A stretch of 64,000 nt of DNA from Tepidimonas ignava (GTDB taxonomy: Bacteria > Pseudomonadota > Gammaproteobacteria > Burkholderiales > Burkholderiaceae_C). The translations under genes were made by a program, and so were the position numbers. The notes below the pieces were generated by a model that saw only the letters and a program-made list of their open reading frames with translations, was not told where the DNA came from and did no database searches. The DNA lies in the NCBI RefSeq assembly GCF_004342625.1, contig NZ_SMAH01000002.1, positions 1 to 64,000 on the forward strand, read 5' to 3'. Position 1 is the stretch's first letter. Each line of letters begins with the position of its first letter. Positions 41,241 to 50,705 of this stretch are shown piece by piece.

Positions 41241-41981
41241 TCAGCCCATGTGCAAGCCGCCGTTGATCGAGAAGTCCGCCCCGGTGGCAAAGCCGGCGTC
41301 GTCGCTGGCCAGCCACGCGACGATGGAGGCGATTTCGCGCGGCTCACCCAGCCGCTTGACGGGGATTTGCGCGACGATTTTTTCCAGCACGTCGGGTCGA
41401 ATGGCCTTGACCATGTCGGTGGCGATGTAGCCCGGGCTGACCGTGTTGACGGTGATCCCCTTGGAGGCCAGCTCCTGCGCCAACGCCATCGTGAAGCCGT
41501 GCATGCCGGCCTTGGCGGCCGAATAGTTGGTCTGGCCCGCCTGGCCTTTTTCGCCGTTGACCGACGAGATCTGGATGATGCGTCCCCAGCCGCGCTCGAT
41601 CATGTCCGGCACCACCTGCTTGGTGACGTTGAACATCGACGTCAGGTTGGTGTTGATGACGGCGTCCCAGTCTTCCTTGGTCATCTTGACGAACAGCCGG
41701 TCGCGCGTGATGCCGGCGTTGTTGACCAGCACGTCGATCGGGCCGTGCTCGGCCTTGGCCTTGGCGAAGGCCTGCACGACGCTGTCCCAGTCGGCCACGT
41801 TGCCGACGCTGGCGTAAAACGTGTAGCCCAGCGCCTTTTGCTCGTCGAGCCACTTTTGGTAGTCGCGCGTGGGGCCGCAGCCGGCGATGACCTTGAAGCC
41901 CTTGTCGTGCAAAGCCTGGCAAATGGCGGTGCCGATGCCGCCCATGCCGCCCGTGACGTAGGCGACGCGTTGTTGAGCCAT
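41241..41981 (-). CDS. phaB: Acetoacetyl-CoA reductase
   Basis: A 246-residue short-chain dehydrogenase that reduces acetoacetyl-CoA to (R)-3-hydroxybutyryl-CoA with NADPH. The nucleotide-binding motif TGGMGGIG and active site QTNYSAAKAG (Tyr153, Lys157) are present, and QISSVNGEKGQAGQTNYS is typical of PhaB. It is third in phaC-phaA-phaB, 50 bases after phaA. Confidence 0.96.
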   Translation of the reverse strand: MAQQRVAYVTGGMGGIGTAICQALHDKGFKVIAGCGPTRDYQKWLDEQKALGYTFYASVGNVADWDSVVQAFAKAKAEHGPIDVLVNNAGITRDRLFVKMTKEDWDAVINTNLTSMFNVTKQVVPDMIERGWGRIIQISSVNGEKGQAGQTNYSAAKAGMHGFTMALAQELASKGITVNTVSPGYIATDMVKAIRPDVLEKIVAQIPVKRLGEPREIASIVAWLASDDAGFATGADFSINGGLHMG

Positions 41982-42031
41982 GGTGCGAGTCTCCTCTCTG
42001 GTGGGTTGGACGTTGGGGGTGGATGGGACGC

Positions 42032-43210
42032 TCAGCGCTCGACGGTGAGCGCCACACCCATGCCGCCACCGATGCACAGTGCCGCCAGGCCCTTGCGGGC
42101 GTTGCGGCGCCGCATTTCGTGCAGCAAGGTCACCAGGATGCGGCAGCCCGAGGCGCCGATGGGGTGGCCCAGCGCGATGGCGCCGCCGTTGACGTTGACC
42201 TTGGCCGGATCGATGCCCAGGGCGTTGTTGACCGCGCAGGCTTGCGCCGCGAAAGCTTCGTTGAGCTCGGCCAGCTCCACGTCGTCCACCGACCACCCGG
42301 CCCGCTGCAAGGCCTTTTGCGAAGCCGGCACCGGCCCCATGCCCATCGTGGCGGGGTCCAGGCCGCTGGTGGCGAAGCTGGCGATGCGCGCCAGGGGCGT
42401 CAAGCCCAACTGCGCGGCCTTGCTGGCCTTCATCACCATCACCGCGGCGGCGCCGTCGTTGATGCCGCTGGCGTTGCCCGCCGTGACGCTGCCGGCTTTG
42501 TCAAACGCGGGCTTGAGTCCGGCCAGCGCTTGCGCGCTGGTCTTGCGGTTGATGTACTCGTCGGTGTCGAACAGCAGCGGGTCGCCTTTGCGCTGCGGGA
42601 TCGACACCGGCACGATTTCGTCCTTGAACTTGCCGGCGTCCTGGGCGGCGGCGGCCTTTTGCTGGCTGGCCAGCGCCAGCGCGTCTTGCATCTCGCGCGT
42701 GATGCCGTGGGCTTTGGCCACGTTCTCGGCGGTGATGCCCATGTGGTACTGGTTGTACACGTCCCACAGGCCGTCGACGATCATCGAGTCGATCAGCTTC
42801 CAGTCGCCCATGCGCTGCCCCTCGCGGCTGCCCAGCAGCACGTGCGGCGCCAGCGACATGTTTTCCTGGCCCCCGGCGATGACGATTTCGCTGTCGCCCC
42901 ACGCCACCGCCTGCGCGGCCAGCATCACGGCCTTGAGGCCCGAGCCACACACCGCGTTGATCGTCAACGCCGGTGTCTCCTTGGGCACGCCTGCTTTCAT
43001 CGAGGCTTGCCGGGCGGGGTTCTGACCACAGCCCGCCGCCAGCACCTGCCCCATGATGACCTCGCCCACCTGCTCGGGCGCCACACCGGTGCGCTGCAGC
43101 AGCGCCTGAATGACGGCGGCTCCGAGTTCGGTGGCGGGGGTTTTGGACAGCGTGCCGCCGAATTTGCCGATGGCGGTGCGCACGGCACCGACGATGACGA
43201 TATCGTCCAT
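42032..43210 (-). CDS. phaA: Acetyl-CoA acetyltransferase (beta-ketothiolase)
   Basis: A 392-residue biosynthetic thiolase condensing two acetyl-CoA. The acylated cysteine is Cys88 (AVCGSGLKA); [14 protein letters not shown] holds the catalytic His and ALCIGGGMG the second Cys. Two starts are possible: ATG 43210 (AAGGA about 8 bases upstream and the family N-terminus [13 protein letters not shown]) or ATG 43219, which overlaps the phaC stop as ATGA. The first is used here. Confidence 0.95.
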   Translation of the reverse strand: MDDIVIVGAVRTAIGKFGGTLSKTPATELGAAVIQALLQRTGVAPEQVGEVIMGQVLAAGCGQNPARQASMKAGVPKETPALTINAVCGSGLKAVMLAAQAVAWGDSEIVIAGGQENMSLAPHVLLGSREGQRMGDWKLIDSMIVDGLWDVYNQYHMGITAENVAKAHGITREMQDALALASQQKAAAAQDAGKFKDEIVPVSIPQRKGDPLLFDTDEYINRKTSAQALAGLKPAFDKAGSVTAGNASGINDGAAAVMVMKASKAAQLGLTPLARIASFATSGLDPATMGMGPVPASQKALQRAGWSVDDVELAELNEAFAAQACAVNNALGIDPAKVNVNGGAIALGHPIGASGCRILVTLLHEMRRRNARKGLAALCIGGGMGVALTVER

Positions 43211-43215
43211 GGGGT

Positions 43216-45021
43216 TCATCCTTGTTTCGCTTGCGGGTTGGCAGAGGCCAGCGGCGCCGACAGCAGCGTGGCCAGGGCCTCGTCGGCCTTGACACGTACG
43301 TAGCGCCCTGGCGCGGGTTCGATCGGCTTGTAGCGTCGGTTGCCGTAGCTGCGCGGCGCGGCGACCTGGCGGCCGGCCTGCGCGGCCAGCCACGGCGACC
43401 AGTCGGTCCACCAGCTACCCTTGTGTTCGGTGGCGGCGTCGATCCACGCGTCCACCGAGGGTGGAAAGTGCCCCTCCGGCGCGGTCCAAAAGCTGCGCTT
43501 GCCCTTGGCGGCGGGGTTGATGACCCCCGCGATGTGGCCCGAGGCGCCCATGACGAAGCGCATCGGGCCGCCCAGGTGCTGGGTTGTCGCGTAAGCGCCG
43601 GCGATCGGCACGATGTGGTCCTCGCGCGAGCCGTAAATGTAGGCGGGTATGTCGATCGCCCCCAGATCGACCGGCACCCCGCACACCTGCAGCTTGCCCG
43701 GTTGGCACAGCTCGTTTTGCAGGTAGGTGTGGCGCAGGTACCACGCGTACCACTTGCCGGGCAGGTTGGTGCTGTCGCTGTTCCAGTACAGGAGGTCAAA
43801 CGGCGGCGGCGTCTCGCCCTTGAGGTAGTTGCCCACCACGTAGTTCCAGACGAGGTCGTTGGGGCGCAAAAAGCTGAACGTCGTGGCCAGGTCGCGTCCG
43901 GGCAGCAGGCCGCCATTGGCGAATTGCAGCTCGCGCATCGTGACGAACGCCTCGTCGATGAAGACGTCGAGCACCCCCGTTTCGGTGAAGTCCAGCAGCG
44001 TGGTCAGGAAGGTCACGCTGTGCACCTTGCGCTGGCCACGCGCGGCCAACACCGCCAGGGCCGTGCCCAGCATCGTGCCGCCGACGCAAAAGCCCAGGGT
44101 GTTGATGGTGTCGGCCTTGCCGATGTCGCGCACGATGTCGATGGCACGGATGACGGCATCATCGATGTAGTCGTCCCACGTGGCCTGGGCCAGCGACGCG
44201 TCGGGGTTGCGCCAACTGATGACGAAGGTGCGGTGGCCCTGCTCGACCGCGTAGCGCAGGAACGAGTTGTCCGGCTGCAGGTCCAGGATGTAGTACTTGT
44301 TGATGCACGGTGGCACCACCAGCAGCGGGCGCTCGTACACCTTGGGCGTCAGCGGCTTGTACTCGATTAACTGAAACAGCGCGTTTTCGAACACCACCTG
44401 CCCTTCGGTGGTGGCGACGTTGCGCCCCACTTCAAAAGCGTTGGGGTCGGTCATCGAGACCTGGCCGCGCTGCAGGTCTTGCAGCAGGTTGACCAGGCCA
44501 CGCGCCAGGCTCTCGCCACGGGTGTCGATGGCTTTTTGCAGCGCTTCGGCGTTGAACGCCAGAAAATTGCTGGGCGCCGTGGCGTCGATCCACTGCTGCA
44601 CCGCGAAACGGATGCGCGCGCGCGTCTTGGCGTCGGCCTGCACCGCTTCGGCCATGCGCATCAGCGTGCGGGCGTTGAGCAGGTACAACGCGGCCTGGAA
44701 CGCCGCCACCGGGTTGCTCGCCCAGGCTTGGCCCGCAAAGCGCTTGTCCGCCGGCGGGGGGACGTGCGAGCCCTGCTGCCACAACTCGGTCAGCTCACGC
44801 AGGTAGTCTTGCTGGATCTGCAACCATTGCGCCGCGTCGAGCTGCAACGGTTGCCCCCCCAGGCCGCGCAACACTTGCGTCAATCCGGCCAGCGCGGGCG
44901 CTGGCGCGGACCCGCTGGTGGCCGATGCCCACGCTTGCTGTGCCCACTGCGTCCACGGGTTGGCGTCGAACGAAGCCCAGGTGGCCCAGGGGGTGGTGTC
45001 GTTGCGTGGCGGTTGCGCCAT
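43216..45021 (-). CDS. phaC: Class I polyhydroxyalkanoate synthase
   Basis: A 601-residue class I PHA synthase that polymerises (R)-3-hydroxyacyl-CoA at granule surfaces. The lipase-like box is GFCVGGT with nucleophile Cys312; the rest of the triad is Asp468 (GSREDHIVP) and His496 (ASGHIAGV). The N-terminal 110 residues are the variable class I region. Start ATG 45021 has GGAGA about 8 bases upstream; in-frame codons further up lack homology. First gene of phaCAB. Confidence 0.96.
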   Translation of the reverse strand: MAQPPRNDTTPWATWASFDANPWTQWAQQAWASATSGSAPAPALAGLTQVLRGLGGQPLQLDAAQWLQIQQDYLRELTELWQQGSHVPPPADKRFAGQAWASNPVAAFQAALYLLNARTLMRMAEAVQADAKTRARIRFAVQQWIDATAPSNFLAFNAEALQKAIDTRGESLARGLVNLLQDLQRGQVSMTDPNAFEVGRNVATTEGQVVFENALFQLIEYKPLTPKVYERPLLVVPPCINKYYILDLQPDNSFLRYAVEQGHRTFVISWRNPDASLAQATWDDYIDDAVIRAIDIVRDIGKADTINTLGFCVGGTMLGTALAVLAARGQRKVHSVTFLTTLLDFTETGVLDVFIDEAFVTMRELQFANGGLLPGRDLATTFSFLRPNDLVWNYVVGNYLKGETPPPFDLLYWNSDSTNLPGKWYAWYLRHTYLQNELCQPGKLQVCGVPVDLGAIDIPAYIYGSREDHIVPIAGAYATTQHLGGPMRFVMGASGHIAGVINPAAKGKRSFWTAPEGHFPPSVDAWIDAATEHKGSWWTDWSPWLAAQAGRQVAAPRSYGNRRYKPIEPAPGRYVRVKADEALATLLSAPLASANPQAKQG

Positions 45022-45088
45022 GGGATCGTCTCCTCGTGGGGGGTGGAGGGCAGCGCCGTACGTCCGGTTGGTGCGTCGCGGCACACCC

Positions 45089-45130
45089 GATGCCACCTAG
45101 GTTGCCATGGTAACGCGTTTGGATGGCATC
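45089..45130 (-). promoter_or_regulatory. Nested palindromes upstream of phaC
   Basis: GATGCCA (45089-45095) and TGGCATC (45124-45130) form a perfect outer inverted repeat. Inside it are CCTAGG (45096-45101) and the near-perfect palindrome GTTGCCATGGTAAC (45101-45114). They lie 68-109 bases before the phaC start, where a promoter would be expected, but no clear -35/-10 pair is visible. Confidence 0.4.
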
Positions 45131-45189
45131 TCGCTTACAGCGTCGCACCCACGACACACCACGACGCCGGGGTGGACCATGCGCCACGC

Positions 45190-46008
45190 TCAGGCCAACC
45201 ACACCGCGGCGGCCATGCGCCCACTGGTGCCATGCGGCCGGGCATCGCGGCGGTGCGAGAAAAAAACGTCAGGCTGGGCCGCGGTGCACCAGGCGGTTGA
45301 GCCGTCGTGTCCATCAACGCACTCAACCCCCAAGCGCCGCAGCCGCGCACGGGCCAGCGCCGCCAGGTCGGCCAACCAATGCCCCGGGCGTTGGGGCGAC
45401 GGCACGAAGGCGCTTGCGTCGTCCGGGCACGCCTGCACGAACGCGGCCTGCACCTCGGGCCCCACTTCGAACGCCTGCGCGCCGATGGCCGCGCCGATCC
45501 AGGCCCGGCTGCGCGCCCGGTCGCGCGGCTGCCGCCACGCCGGCCACGCCTGCGCCAGCGCTTCCAGCACGCCCACACCGCCCTGCCCCAACAGCCCGCG
45601 CCAGCCGGCGTGCACCGCCGCCACCGACGCACCGTCCTGGCTGGCCAGGAGGATCGGCAGGCAGTCCGCCACCAGCACCGCGCACGCCACCCCGGGGGCG
45701 TCGGTCCAGGCGGCGTCGGCCACCTGGCCCGGCGGCGTGCCGCCATCCACGCGGACCACATCGACGCCGTGCACTTGGCGCAACCACACCGGACGCACCC
45801 CCAGCGCCGCCTCCAGCCGCGCGCGGTTGGTGGCCACGGCCCGCGGGTCGTCGCCGACGTGGTCACCCAGGTTCAACGCCGCCCACGGCCCCACCGACAC
45901 GCCGCCGACGCGGGTGCTCATCCAACCGTGCGCGCCATCGCCCAGCGTCGCCGCCAACCCCGGCAGGCCAGCGCGCGCGAGCCAACGCGGGCCAGGCTCA
46001 CTCGGCAT
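45190..46008 (-). CDS. pgeF: Peptidoglycan editing factor PgeF / multicopper polyphenol oxidase (YfiH family)
   Basis: A 272-residue YfiH/DUF152 protein. The conserved metal-site residues are His in RQVHGVDVV, Cys in VADCLPILL and His in AVHAGWRG. Family members have been reported as laccase-like, as purine nucleoside phosphorylases and as editing enzymes that remove wrong residues from peptidoglycan precursors; the sequence does not decide among these. The ATG at 46008 overlaps the end of maiA by 11 bases. Confidence 0.9.
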   Translation of the reverse strand: MPSEPGPRWLARAGLPGLAATLGDGAHGWMSTRVGGVSVGPWAALNLGDHVGDDPRAVATNRARLEAALGVRPVWLRQVHGVDVVRVDGGTPPGQVADAAWTDAPGVACAVLVADCLPILLASQDGASVAAVHAGWRGLLGQGGVGVLEALAQAWPAWRQPRDRARSRAWIGAAIGAQAFEVGPEVQAAFVQACPDDASAFVPSPQRPGHWLADLAALARARLRRLGVECVDGHDGSTAWCTAAQPDVFFSHRRDARPHGTSGRMAAAVWLA

Positions 46009-46672
46009 CGGGGCAGCGGCTGGGGTGCGCGCGCTGGAAGGCGTCGAGCTGCATGCAGCGCTCAAACACCGCCATCGTCAGCGGTATGCCCTCGTACTCG
46101 AGCCCGAAACGGCGCCCGTTGACGATTTGCGGCACCAGGCAGCAGTCGGCCAGCGTCGGCGTGTCACCGTACGAGTACACCGACGGCGGCAAGCCCAGGC
46201 GCGCGCGCTCCTGCGCCAGGTCTTGAAGACGCCGCTCGTAAGCGCGCAGCCCTTCCATGACCCAGTGGTTGTACCAGGCGGTGCGTTGCGCCTCGCTCAG
46301 GCCCAGCGGGCCGGCCAGGTACTTAAGGATGCGCAGGTTGTTGATGGGGTGGATCTCGCACGCGATGGTCTGCGCCAGCGCCCGCACACGCGCGCGGCCC
46401 AAGGGATCGCGCGGCAGAAGCGGCGGCTCGGGATGGGTTTCGTCCAGGTATTCGATGATGGCCATCGACTGGCTCAGCAGCGCGTGGTCGGGCTGCCCCT
46501 CGACGTCGAGCACCGGCACCAGGCCGTCCGGGCTGATGGCGCGGTAGGCGTCGCTGTGTTGCCCGCCCTTGGCCAGGTGCACCGGGATGTAGTCGTACGA
46601 CAGCCCCTTGAGGTTGAGGGCGATGCGCACCCGAAACGAGGTGCCGGAGCGAAAGTAGTTGTACAGCTTCAT
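45998..46672 (-). CDS. maiA: Maleylacetoacetate isomerase / zeta-class glutathione S-transferase
   Basis: A 224-residue zeta-class GST. The thioredoxin-fold half starts MKLYNYFRSGTSFRVRIALN, where the family active site reads SSxSxRVR; here it is SGTS. PDGLVPVLD and the glutathione-binding QSMAIIEYLDE follow, then a helical C-terminal domain (GDTPTLADCCLVPQ). The usual reaction is maleylacetoacetate to fumarylacetoacetate in tyrosine/homogentisate breakdown; no other genes of that pathway are nearby. Confidence 0.88.
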   Translation of the reverse strand: MKLYNYFRSGTSFRVRIALNLKGLSYDYIPVHLAKGGQHSDAYRAISPDGLVPVLDVEGQPDHALLSQSMAIIEYLDETHPEPPLLPRDPLGRARVRALAQTIACEIHPINNLRILKYLAGPLGLSEAQRTAWYNHWVMEGLRAYERRLQDLAQERARLGLPPSVYSYGDTPTLADCCLVPQIVNGRRFGLEYEGIPLTMAVFERCMQLDAFQRAHPSRCPDAE

Positions 46673-46778
46673 GATGGCGCGAGGGTGAACGTGCGGGATC
46701 GTGCAAGTCTAGCCGAGCGCCGCGCGACCCTGGGGTAAACCTCGAGGCGATCGACGCGCCGCGCGGGCCTTGGGCGGC

Positions 46779-46784
46779 TACACT
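46779..46784 (+). promoter_or_regulatory. -10 element of the TRAP binding-protein gene
   Basis: TACACT within GGCGGCTACACTGC, a 14-mer that recurs exactly in front of the NUDIX gene (47941-47954). Transcription from here would give a leader of about 80 bases containing a strong hairpin. Confidence 0.4.
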
Positions 46785-46799
46785 GCAACCTTGACAGCG

Positions 46800-46838
46800 T
46801 TGTGGGCCTCCACGGCCCACAAGGTCACCGTGGCCCAC
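46800..46838 (+). promoter_or_regulatory. 5'-UTR hairpin with two alternative 3' arms
   Basis: TTGTGGGCC (46800-46808) pairs with GGCCCACAA (46814-46822), a 9-base perfect stem with a 5-base loop. A second GGCCCAC at 46832-46838 could compete for the same 5' arm. It lies 33-71 bases before the start codon of the TRAP binding protein. Confidence 0.4.
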
Positions 46839-46870
46839 CTGAGAGCTCGACGTCGTAGGAGACCCTGACC

Positions 46871-47914
46871 ATGATTCGCCGCCGCACCTTGCTTCAATCG
46901 GGCGCCGCCGTGGCGCTGGGCGCCCCCGCCCTGACGGGGTTTGCCCAGGCCAGCGTGACGCTGAAGTTCCACACGTTCATGTCCCCAACGTCCAACGTCT
47001 GGCTCAACATGCACAAGGCCTGGATGGACAAAGTCACCAAGGACTCGGGCGGACGCATCAAGTTCGAAGCCTACCCGGCCATGCAACTGGGGGGCTCGCC
47101 GGTGCAACTGTTCGACCAGGCCAAGGACGGCGTGGTGGACATCGTCTGGACGCTGCCGGGCAACACGCCGGGGCGCTTCCCCCGCATCGAGGTGTTCGAG
47201 CTGCCGTTCATGATGACCAACGCCGAGGCCACCTCCCGCGCGCTGTGGGAGTACGTGCAAACCAAGGCGCCGGACGAGTTCCGCGACGTGCACCCGATCG
47301 CCCTGCAGGTGCACGGCCCCGGCATGTTCCACGTCAAGACCAAGCTGATCACGCAACCGGACGATCTGCGCGGACTCAAGATGCGCGGCCCGACGCGCCA
47401 GATCACCAAGCTGCTGGGCAACCTTGGCGCCACGCCGGTGGGCATGCCGCTGCCGCAAATTCCCGACGCGCTGTCCAAAGGCGTCATCGACGGCTGCGTG
47501 ATCCCGTGGGAGGTGGTGCCCTCGGTCAAGGTGCATGAGCTGACCACCTTCCACAGCGAATTCGACCCCAAGGGCGGGGCCTTGTACACGACGACGTTCG
47601 TGATGGCGATGAACAAGGCGCGCTACGAGTCGTTGCCGCCGGACCTCAAAAAGGTCATCGACGCCAACTCGGGGATCGAGACATCGGCCTTCCTGGGCCG
47701 CGTGCAGCAGGCCGGCGACGTCCCGGCGCGCAAGCTGGCCGTGGAGCGTGGCAACAAAATCCACACCATCGGACTGGCCGAGGCGCAGGCGTTCCGGCGC
47801 CAGGCACGCCAGGTCGAGGTCGAGTGGGTGCAGGACATGGACAAGCGCGGCTTCAACGGGCGCGATTTGCTTGAAACGGCACGCAAGCTGATCGAGAAGC
47901 ACACCAAGGCCTGA
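46871..47914 (+). CDS. TRAP transporter solute-binding protein (DctP family)
   Basis: A 347-residue periplasmic binding protein of the TRAP family. The signal is twin-arginine-like (MIRRRTLLQSGAAVALGAPA) ending near FAQA. The mature part has LKFHTFMSPTSNVW and the signature region DLRGLKMRGPTRQITKLLGNLGATPVGMPL, whose Arg normally binds a substrate carboxylate. The membrane subunits DctQ and DctM are not nearby, so it is an orphan. AGGAG lies 9 bases before the ATG. Substrate unknown, probably an organic acid. Confidence 0.92.
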   Translation: MIRRRTLLQSGAAVALGAPALTGFAQASVTLKFHTFMSPTSNVWLNMHKAWMDKVTKDSGGRIKFEAYPAMQLGGSPVQLFDQAKDGVVDIVWTLPGNTPGRFPRIEVFELPFMMTNAEATSRALWEYVQTKAPDEFRDVHPIALQVHGPGMFHVKTKLITQPDDLRGLKMRGPTRQITKLLGNLGATPVGMPLPQIPDALSKGVIDGCVIPWEVVPSVKVHELTTFHSEFDPKGGALYTTTFVMAMNKARYESLPPDLKKVIDANSGIETSAFLGRVQQAGDVPARKLAVERGNKIHTIGLAEAQAFRRQARQVEVEWVQDMDKRGFNGRDLLETARKLIEKHTKA

Positions 47915-47946
47915 CCGCCGCAGCCTCCCGGGGGCCTCGCGGCGGC

Positions 47947-47952
47947 TACACT
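47947..47952 (+). promoter_or_regulatory. -10 element of the NUDIX gene
   Basis: TACACT ends 7 bases before ATG 47960; no ribosome binding site lies between. A leaderless transcript is predicted. No -35 is recognisable. Confidence 0.5.
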
Positions 47953-47959
47953 GCGGCGC

Positions 47960-48505
47960 ATGTGGCGCAACCCGATTCGTTTTTGCCGTGCCTGCGCGGC
48001 CGCGGTGGAGTACCGTGTCCCTGACGACGGCGACACCCGCGCGCGGGCCGTGTGCTCCAGCTGCGGCACCATCCACTACGAAAACCCGCTCAACGTGGTG
48101 GGCACCGTGCCGGTGTGGGGCGACCGGGTGCTGCTGTGCCGGCGTGCCATCGAGCCGCGGCGCGGCAAATGGACGCTGCCGGCGGGCTTCATGGAGCTGG
48201 GTGAAACCACGGCCGAAGGCGCCTTGCGGGAAACGCGTGAGGAGGCCGGCGCCGACGTCGCGCTGGAAGGACTGTTCACGCTGCTCAACGTGGCGCGTGT
48301 GGGGCAGGTGCACATTTACTACCGCGCGCGGCTGTTGAGCGACCGCTTTGACCCTGGCCACGAAACGCTGGAGGCCCGCCTGTTCGCCGAACACGAGGTG
48401 CCGTGGGACGAGCTGGCCTTCCGCACCGTGCACGAGACGCTGCGGCGCTACTTCGACGACCGCCGCCGTGGTCACTTTGGGGTGCACACCGGCGACATCG
48501 TCTGA
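47960..48505 (+). CDS. NUDIX hydrolase with N-terminal zinc ribbon
   Basis: A 181-residue protein. Four cysteines (CRAC, residues 9-12, and CSSC, 32-35) form a zinc ribbon like that of NADH pyrophosphatase NudC. The NUDIX box GFMELGETTAEGALRETREEAG (residues about 75-96) fits the GX5EX7REUXEEXGU pattern, so it should hydrolyse a nucleoside diphosphate linked to another group. The substrate (NADH, ADP-ribose or other) is unknown. It follows the TRAP gene by 45 bases but has its own -10. Confidence 0.92.
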   Translation: MWRNPIRFCRACAAAVEYRVPDDGDTRARAVCSSCGTIHYENPLNVVGTVPVWGDRVLLCRRAIEPRRGKWTLPAGFMELGETTAEGALRETREEAGADVALEGLFTLLNVARVGQVHIYYRARLLSDRFDPGHETLEARLFAEHEVPWDELAFRTVHETLRRYFDDRRRGHFGVHTGDIV

Positions 48506-48517
48506 GTCCGGCGCGGA

Positions 48518-50632
48518 TCAAGCGCGCGCGCCCGGCGCGCGTCGCGCCAACGCCTCAAGCTCCGCCGCCGTCATCGGGCGGCCAATCAGGTAGCCTTGCA
48601 CCTGCGTAACCCCAAGCGCCTCGAGGAAGTCGCACTGGCGTTGGGTCTCCACCCCCTCGGCGATCGTTTCCACCCCGAGCGCCTGGGCCAGCGCCACGAT
48701 GGCGCGCACGATCGCACGATCGGCCCGCCCGCGTGTGACGTGGGTGACGAAGGCGCGGTCGATTTTGAGCACGTCGATCGGGAACTGCAACACGTACGCC
48801 AACGACGAATGCCCGACGCCGAAGTCGTCCAACGCCACCGACACGCCCAGGGCACGAAACCGCTGCAGCAGCGCCACCGCGTGCTCGACGTCGTGCATCG
48901 TCAGGCTTTCGGTGATCTCAAGCTCCAGCAACGCCGGCGTCACCCCGCTGGCGTGCAGGGCCGCTTCGATGTCGGCGGTCAGGCGTGGGCTCATGAACTG
49001 CCGCGCCGACAAATTGACCCCCACGCGCAGCGGCATGCCCGCGCGTTCCCACGCGGCGGCTTGGCGCGCCGCTTCGCGCAACACCCAGGCCCCCACGTCG
49101 ACGATGCGCCCCGACTCTTCGAGCAGGCCGATGAATTGCGCCGGCGGCACCACGCCCAAGGTGGGCGAATGCCAACGCAGCAAGGCTTCGCAGCCCTGGA
49201 TACGCCCGCTGGCGAAGTCGAGCTGCGGCTGGTACACCAGCACGAACTCGTCGTTGTTCAGCGCGCTTTGCAGCGCTTGCTCCAGCGCCAGCTGACGCTG
49301 ACGGTGCTGCGCGTCGAGTTCGTCCAGGTCGGCCACGGCCCACGAGCGCCCTTGGACGCGCGCGCGGCGCTGGGCTTGCTGGGCCTGGGTCAGCAGCGCT
49401 TCGGGGGCCTGGCCGTGCACCGGGTAAGCGGCACAGCCCGCGTTGAGGTTGAGCTGCAGCGGGCCGGTGCCCAGATGCACCGGCTGCTGCAACGCCAACA
49501 GCACGCCTTCGATCGCCGCCTCCAGCGCGTGCCCGGCGGGCACCCGCTGGGCCCAGGCAAATTCGTCGCCATCGATGCGCGCCACGTCCAGCACCGTGCC
49601 GGCCTCACGCAGCCGGCGCAGACGCGCCCCGAGCTGCCGCAGCACCTGGTTGGCCACGGATTCGCCCAACGTCTCGTTCAGCCGTCCAAAGCGTTGGATG
49701 TCGGCGGCCACAACCCATACCCCCTCGCCGCCTTGCTCCAAGGCCTGCCCCACCTGGCGCAAAAACAGCCGCCGGTTGGGCAAGTCGGTGACTTCGTCGT
49801 GCAACGACAGGTAGTCGACCAACGCCTCGGTGCGTCGAACCGCCGTCAAATCGTGAAAGACGCCAAACACGTACGCGGCGTCGGCGCCTTCCTGGCCCCG
49901 CTGCCCGACCACGCGCAAAATGCGCTCGCCGCCCTGCAGGGTGATGCGAAACTCCAGGTCCAATCGACCGCGGCCCGAGCGCGCGTCGTCAAGCCCGGCG
50001 CGCAGCCGCGCGGCGTCCTGCGGGTGCACCCGTTGCAAGAATGCTTCGCGCAGCACCCCTTGCGTGGCCCGGATGCCCGCCAAAGGCTCGAACTCGTCGC
50101 TCCAGCTCAGCGTGTCGTCGTCGAGCCGCCACTCCCAGTAGCCCATGCCCGCCACGCGCCGCACGGCCAGCTCGCGCAGGTGGGCGCGGCGCAGCTCGCG
50201 CGCCTGGCGGCCGGCACGCAACGCGTAGCGCACCCGCTGACGCAACAGCGTCCACTGGATGGGTTTGGTGATGAAATCCGTGGCGCCGGCCTGAAACGCG
50301 GCGTCGATCGAAGCCACATCGTCAGCCCCGGTCAACATCACAATGGGCAACGCGTCATCACGCAGCAGCTCCCGAATGCGCGCGCACGTTGCATGCCCGT
50401 CGATGCCGGGCATCATCACGTCCAGCAGGATCAGGTCTGGGCGCGTGGCGTGGGCCAACGCCACGCCTTGCTCGCCATCGGTGGCTTCGGTCACTTGCAA
50501 GCCGTCGCGCCGCAGCAGCGCCGCGACCATCGCGCGGGTGTGGTCATCGTCGTCCACCACCAGCACATGCGGGGGGGCCGGCGCCTCCGTGGCCGGCGCG
50601 GCATGGGTCGGCTTGGACTCGAGCGCGCTCAT
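48518..50632 (-). CDS. REC-PAS-GGDEF-EAL response regulator, predicted c-di-GMP phosphodiesterase
   Basis: A 704-residue signalling protein. Domains in order: receiver (phospho-acceptor Asp71 in LILLDVMMPG), PAS (GYWEWRLDDDTLSWSDEF, about 165-290), GGDEF, EAL. The GGDEF signature reads RIDGDEF, with the first glycine replaced by Asp and no inhibitory RxxD site visible, so cyclase activity is doubtful. The EAL domain keeps CEALLRW, NLSARQF, EITES, DDFGVGHSS, KIDRAF and AEGVET and should hydrolyse c-di-GMP. ATG 50632 is the best start. The divergent Hpt protein, 73 bases away, is a likely phosphotransfer partner. Confidence 0.93.
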   Translation of the reverse strand: MSALESKPTHAAPATEAPAPPHVLVVDDDDHTRAMVAALLRRDGLQVTEATDGEQGVALAHATRPDLILLDVMMPGIDGHATCARIRELLRDDALPIVMLTGADDVASIDAAFQAGATDFITKPIQWTLLRQRVRYALRAGRQARELRRAHLRELAVRRVAGMGYWEWRLDDDTLSWSDEFEPLAGIRATQGVLREAFLQRVHPQDAARLRAGLDDARSGRGRLDLEFRITLQGGERILRVVGQRGQEGADAAYVFGVFHDLTAVRRTEALVDYLSLHDEVTDLPNRRLFLRQVGQALEQGGEGVWVVAADIQRFGRLNETLGESVANQVLRQLGARLRRLREAGTVLDVARIDGDEFAWAQRVPAGHALEAAIEGVLLALQQPVHLGTGPLQLNLNAGCAAYPVHGQAPEALLTQAQQAQRRARVQGRSWAVADLDELDAQHRQRQLALEQALQSALNNDEFVLVYQPQLDFASGRIQGCEALLRWHSPTLGVVPPAQFIGLLEESGRIVDVGAWVLREAARQAAAWERAGMPLRVGVNLSARQFMSPRLTADIEAALHASGVTPALLELEITESLTMHDVEHAVALLQRFRALGVSVALDDFGVGHSSLAYVLQFPIDVLKIDRAFVTHVTRGRADRAIVRAIVALAQALGVETIAEGVETQRQCDFLEALGVTQVQGYLIGRPMTAAELEALARRAPGARA

Positions 50633-50705
50633 GACGTGCCAGCATAGCATGGCCGGCTGCGGCTTCGGTTACCATCGCGACGCGCACCCACGGCCATCCC
50701 TACCC

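Noticed and set aside
45135-45866. A second long minus-strand frame over pgeF
   Set aside because: It lacks the conserved His/Cys motifs, which are all in the frame ending at 45190, and is Arg/Ser/Trp-rich.
46791-46796. TTGACA as the -35 of the TRAP binding-protein gene
   Set aside because: No -10 hexamer lies 16-18 bases downstream; that interval is occupied by the GC-rich hairpin.
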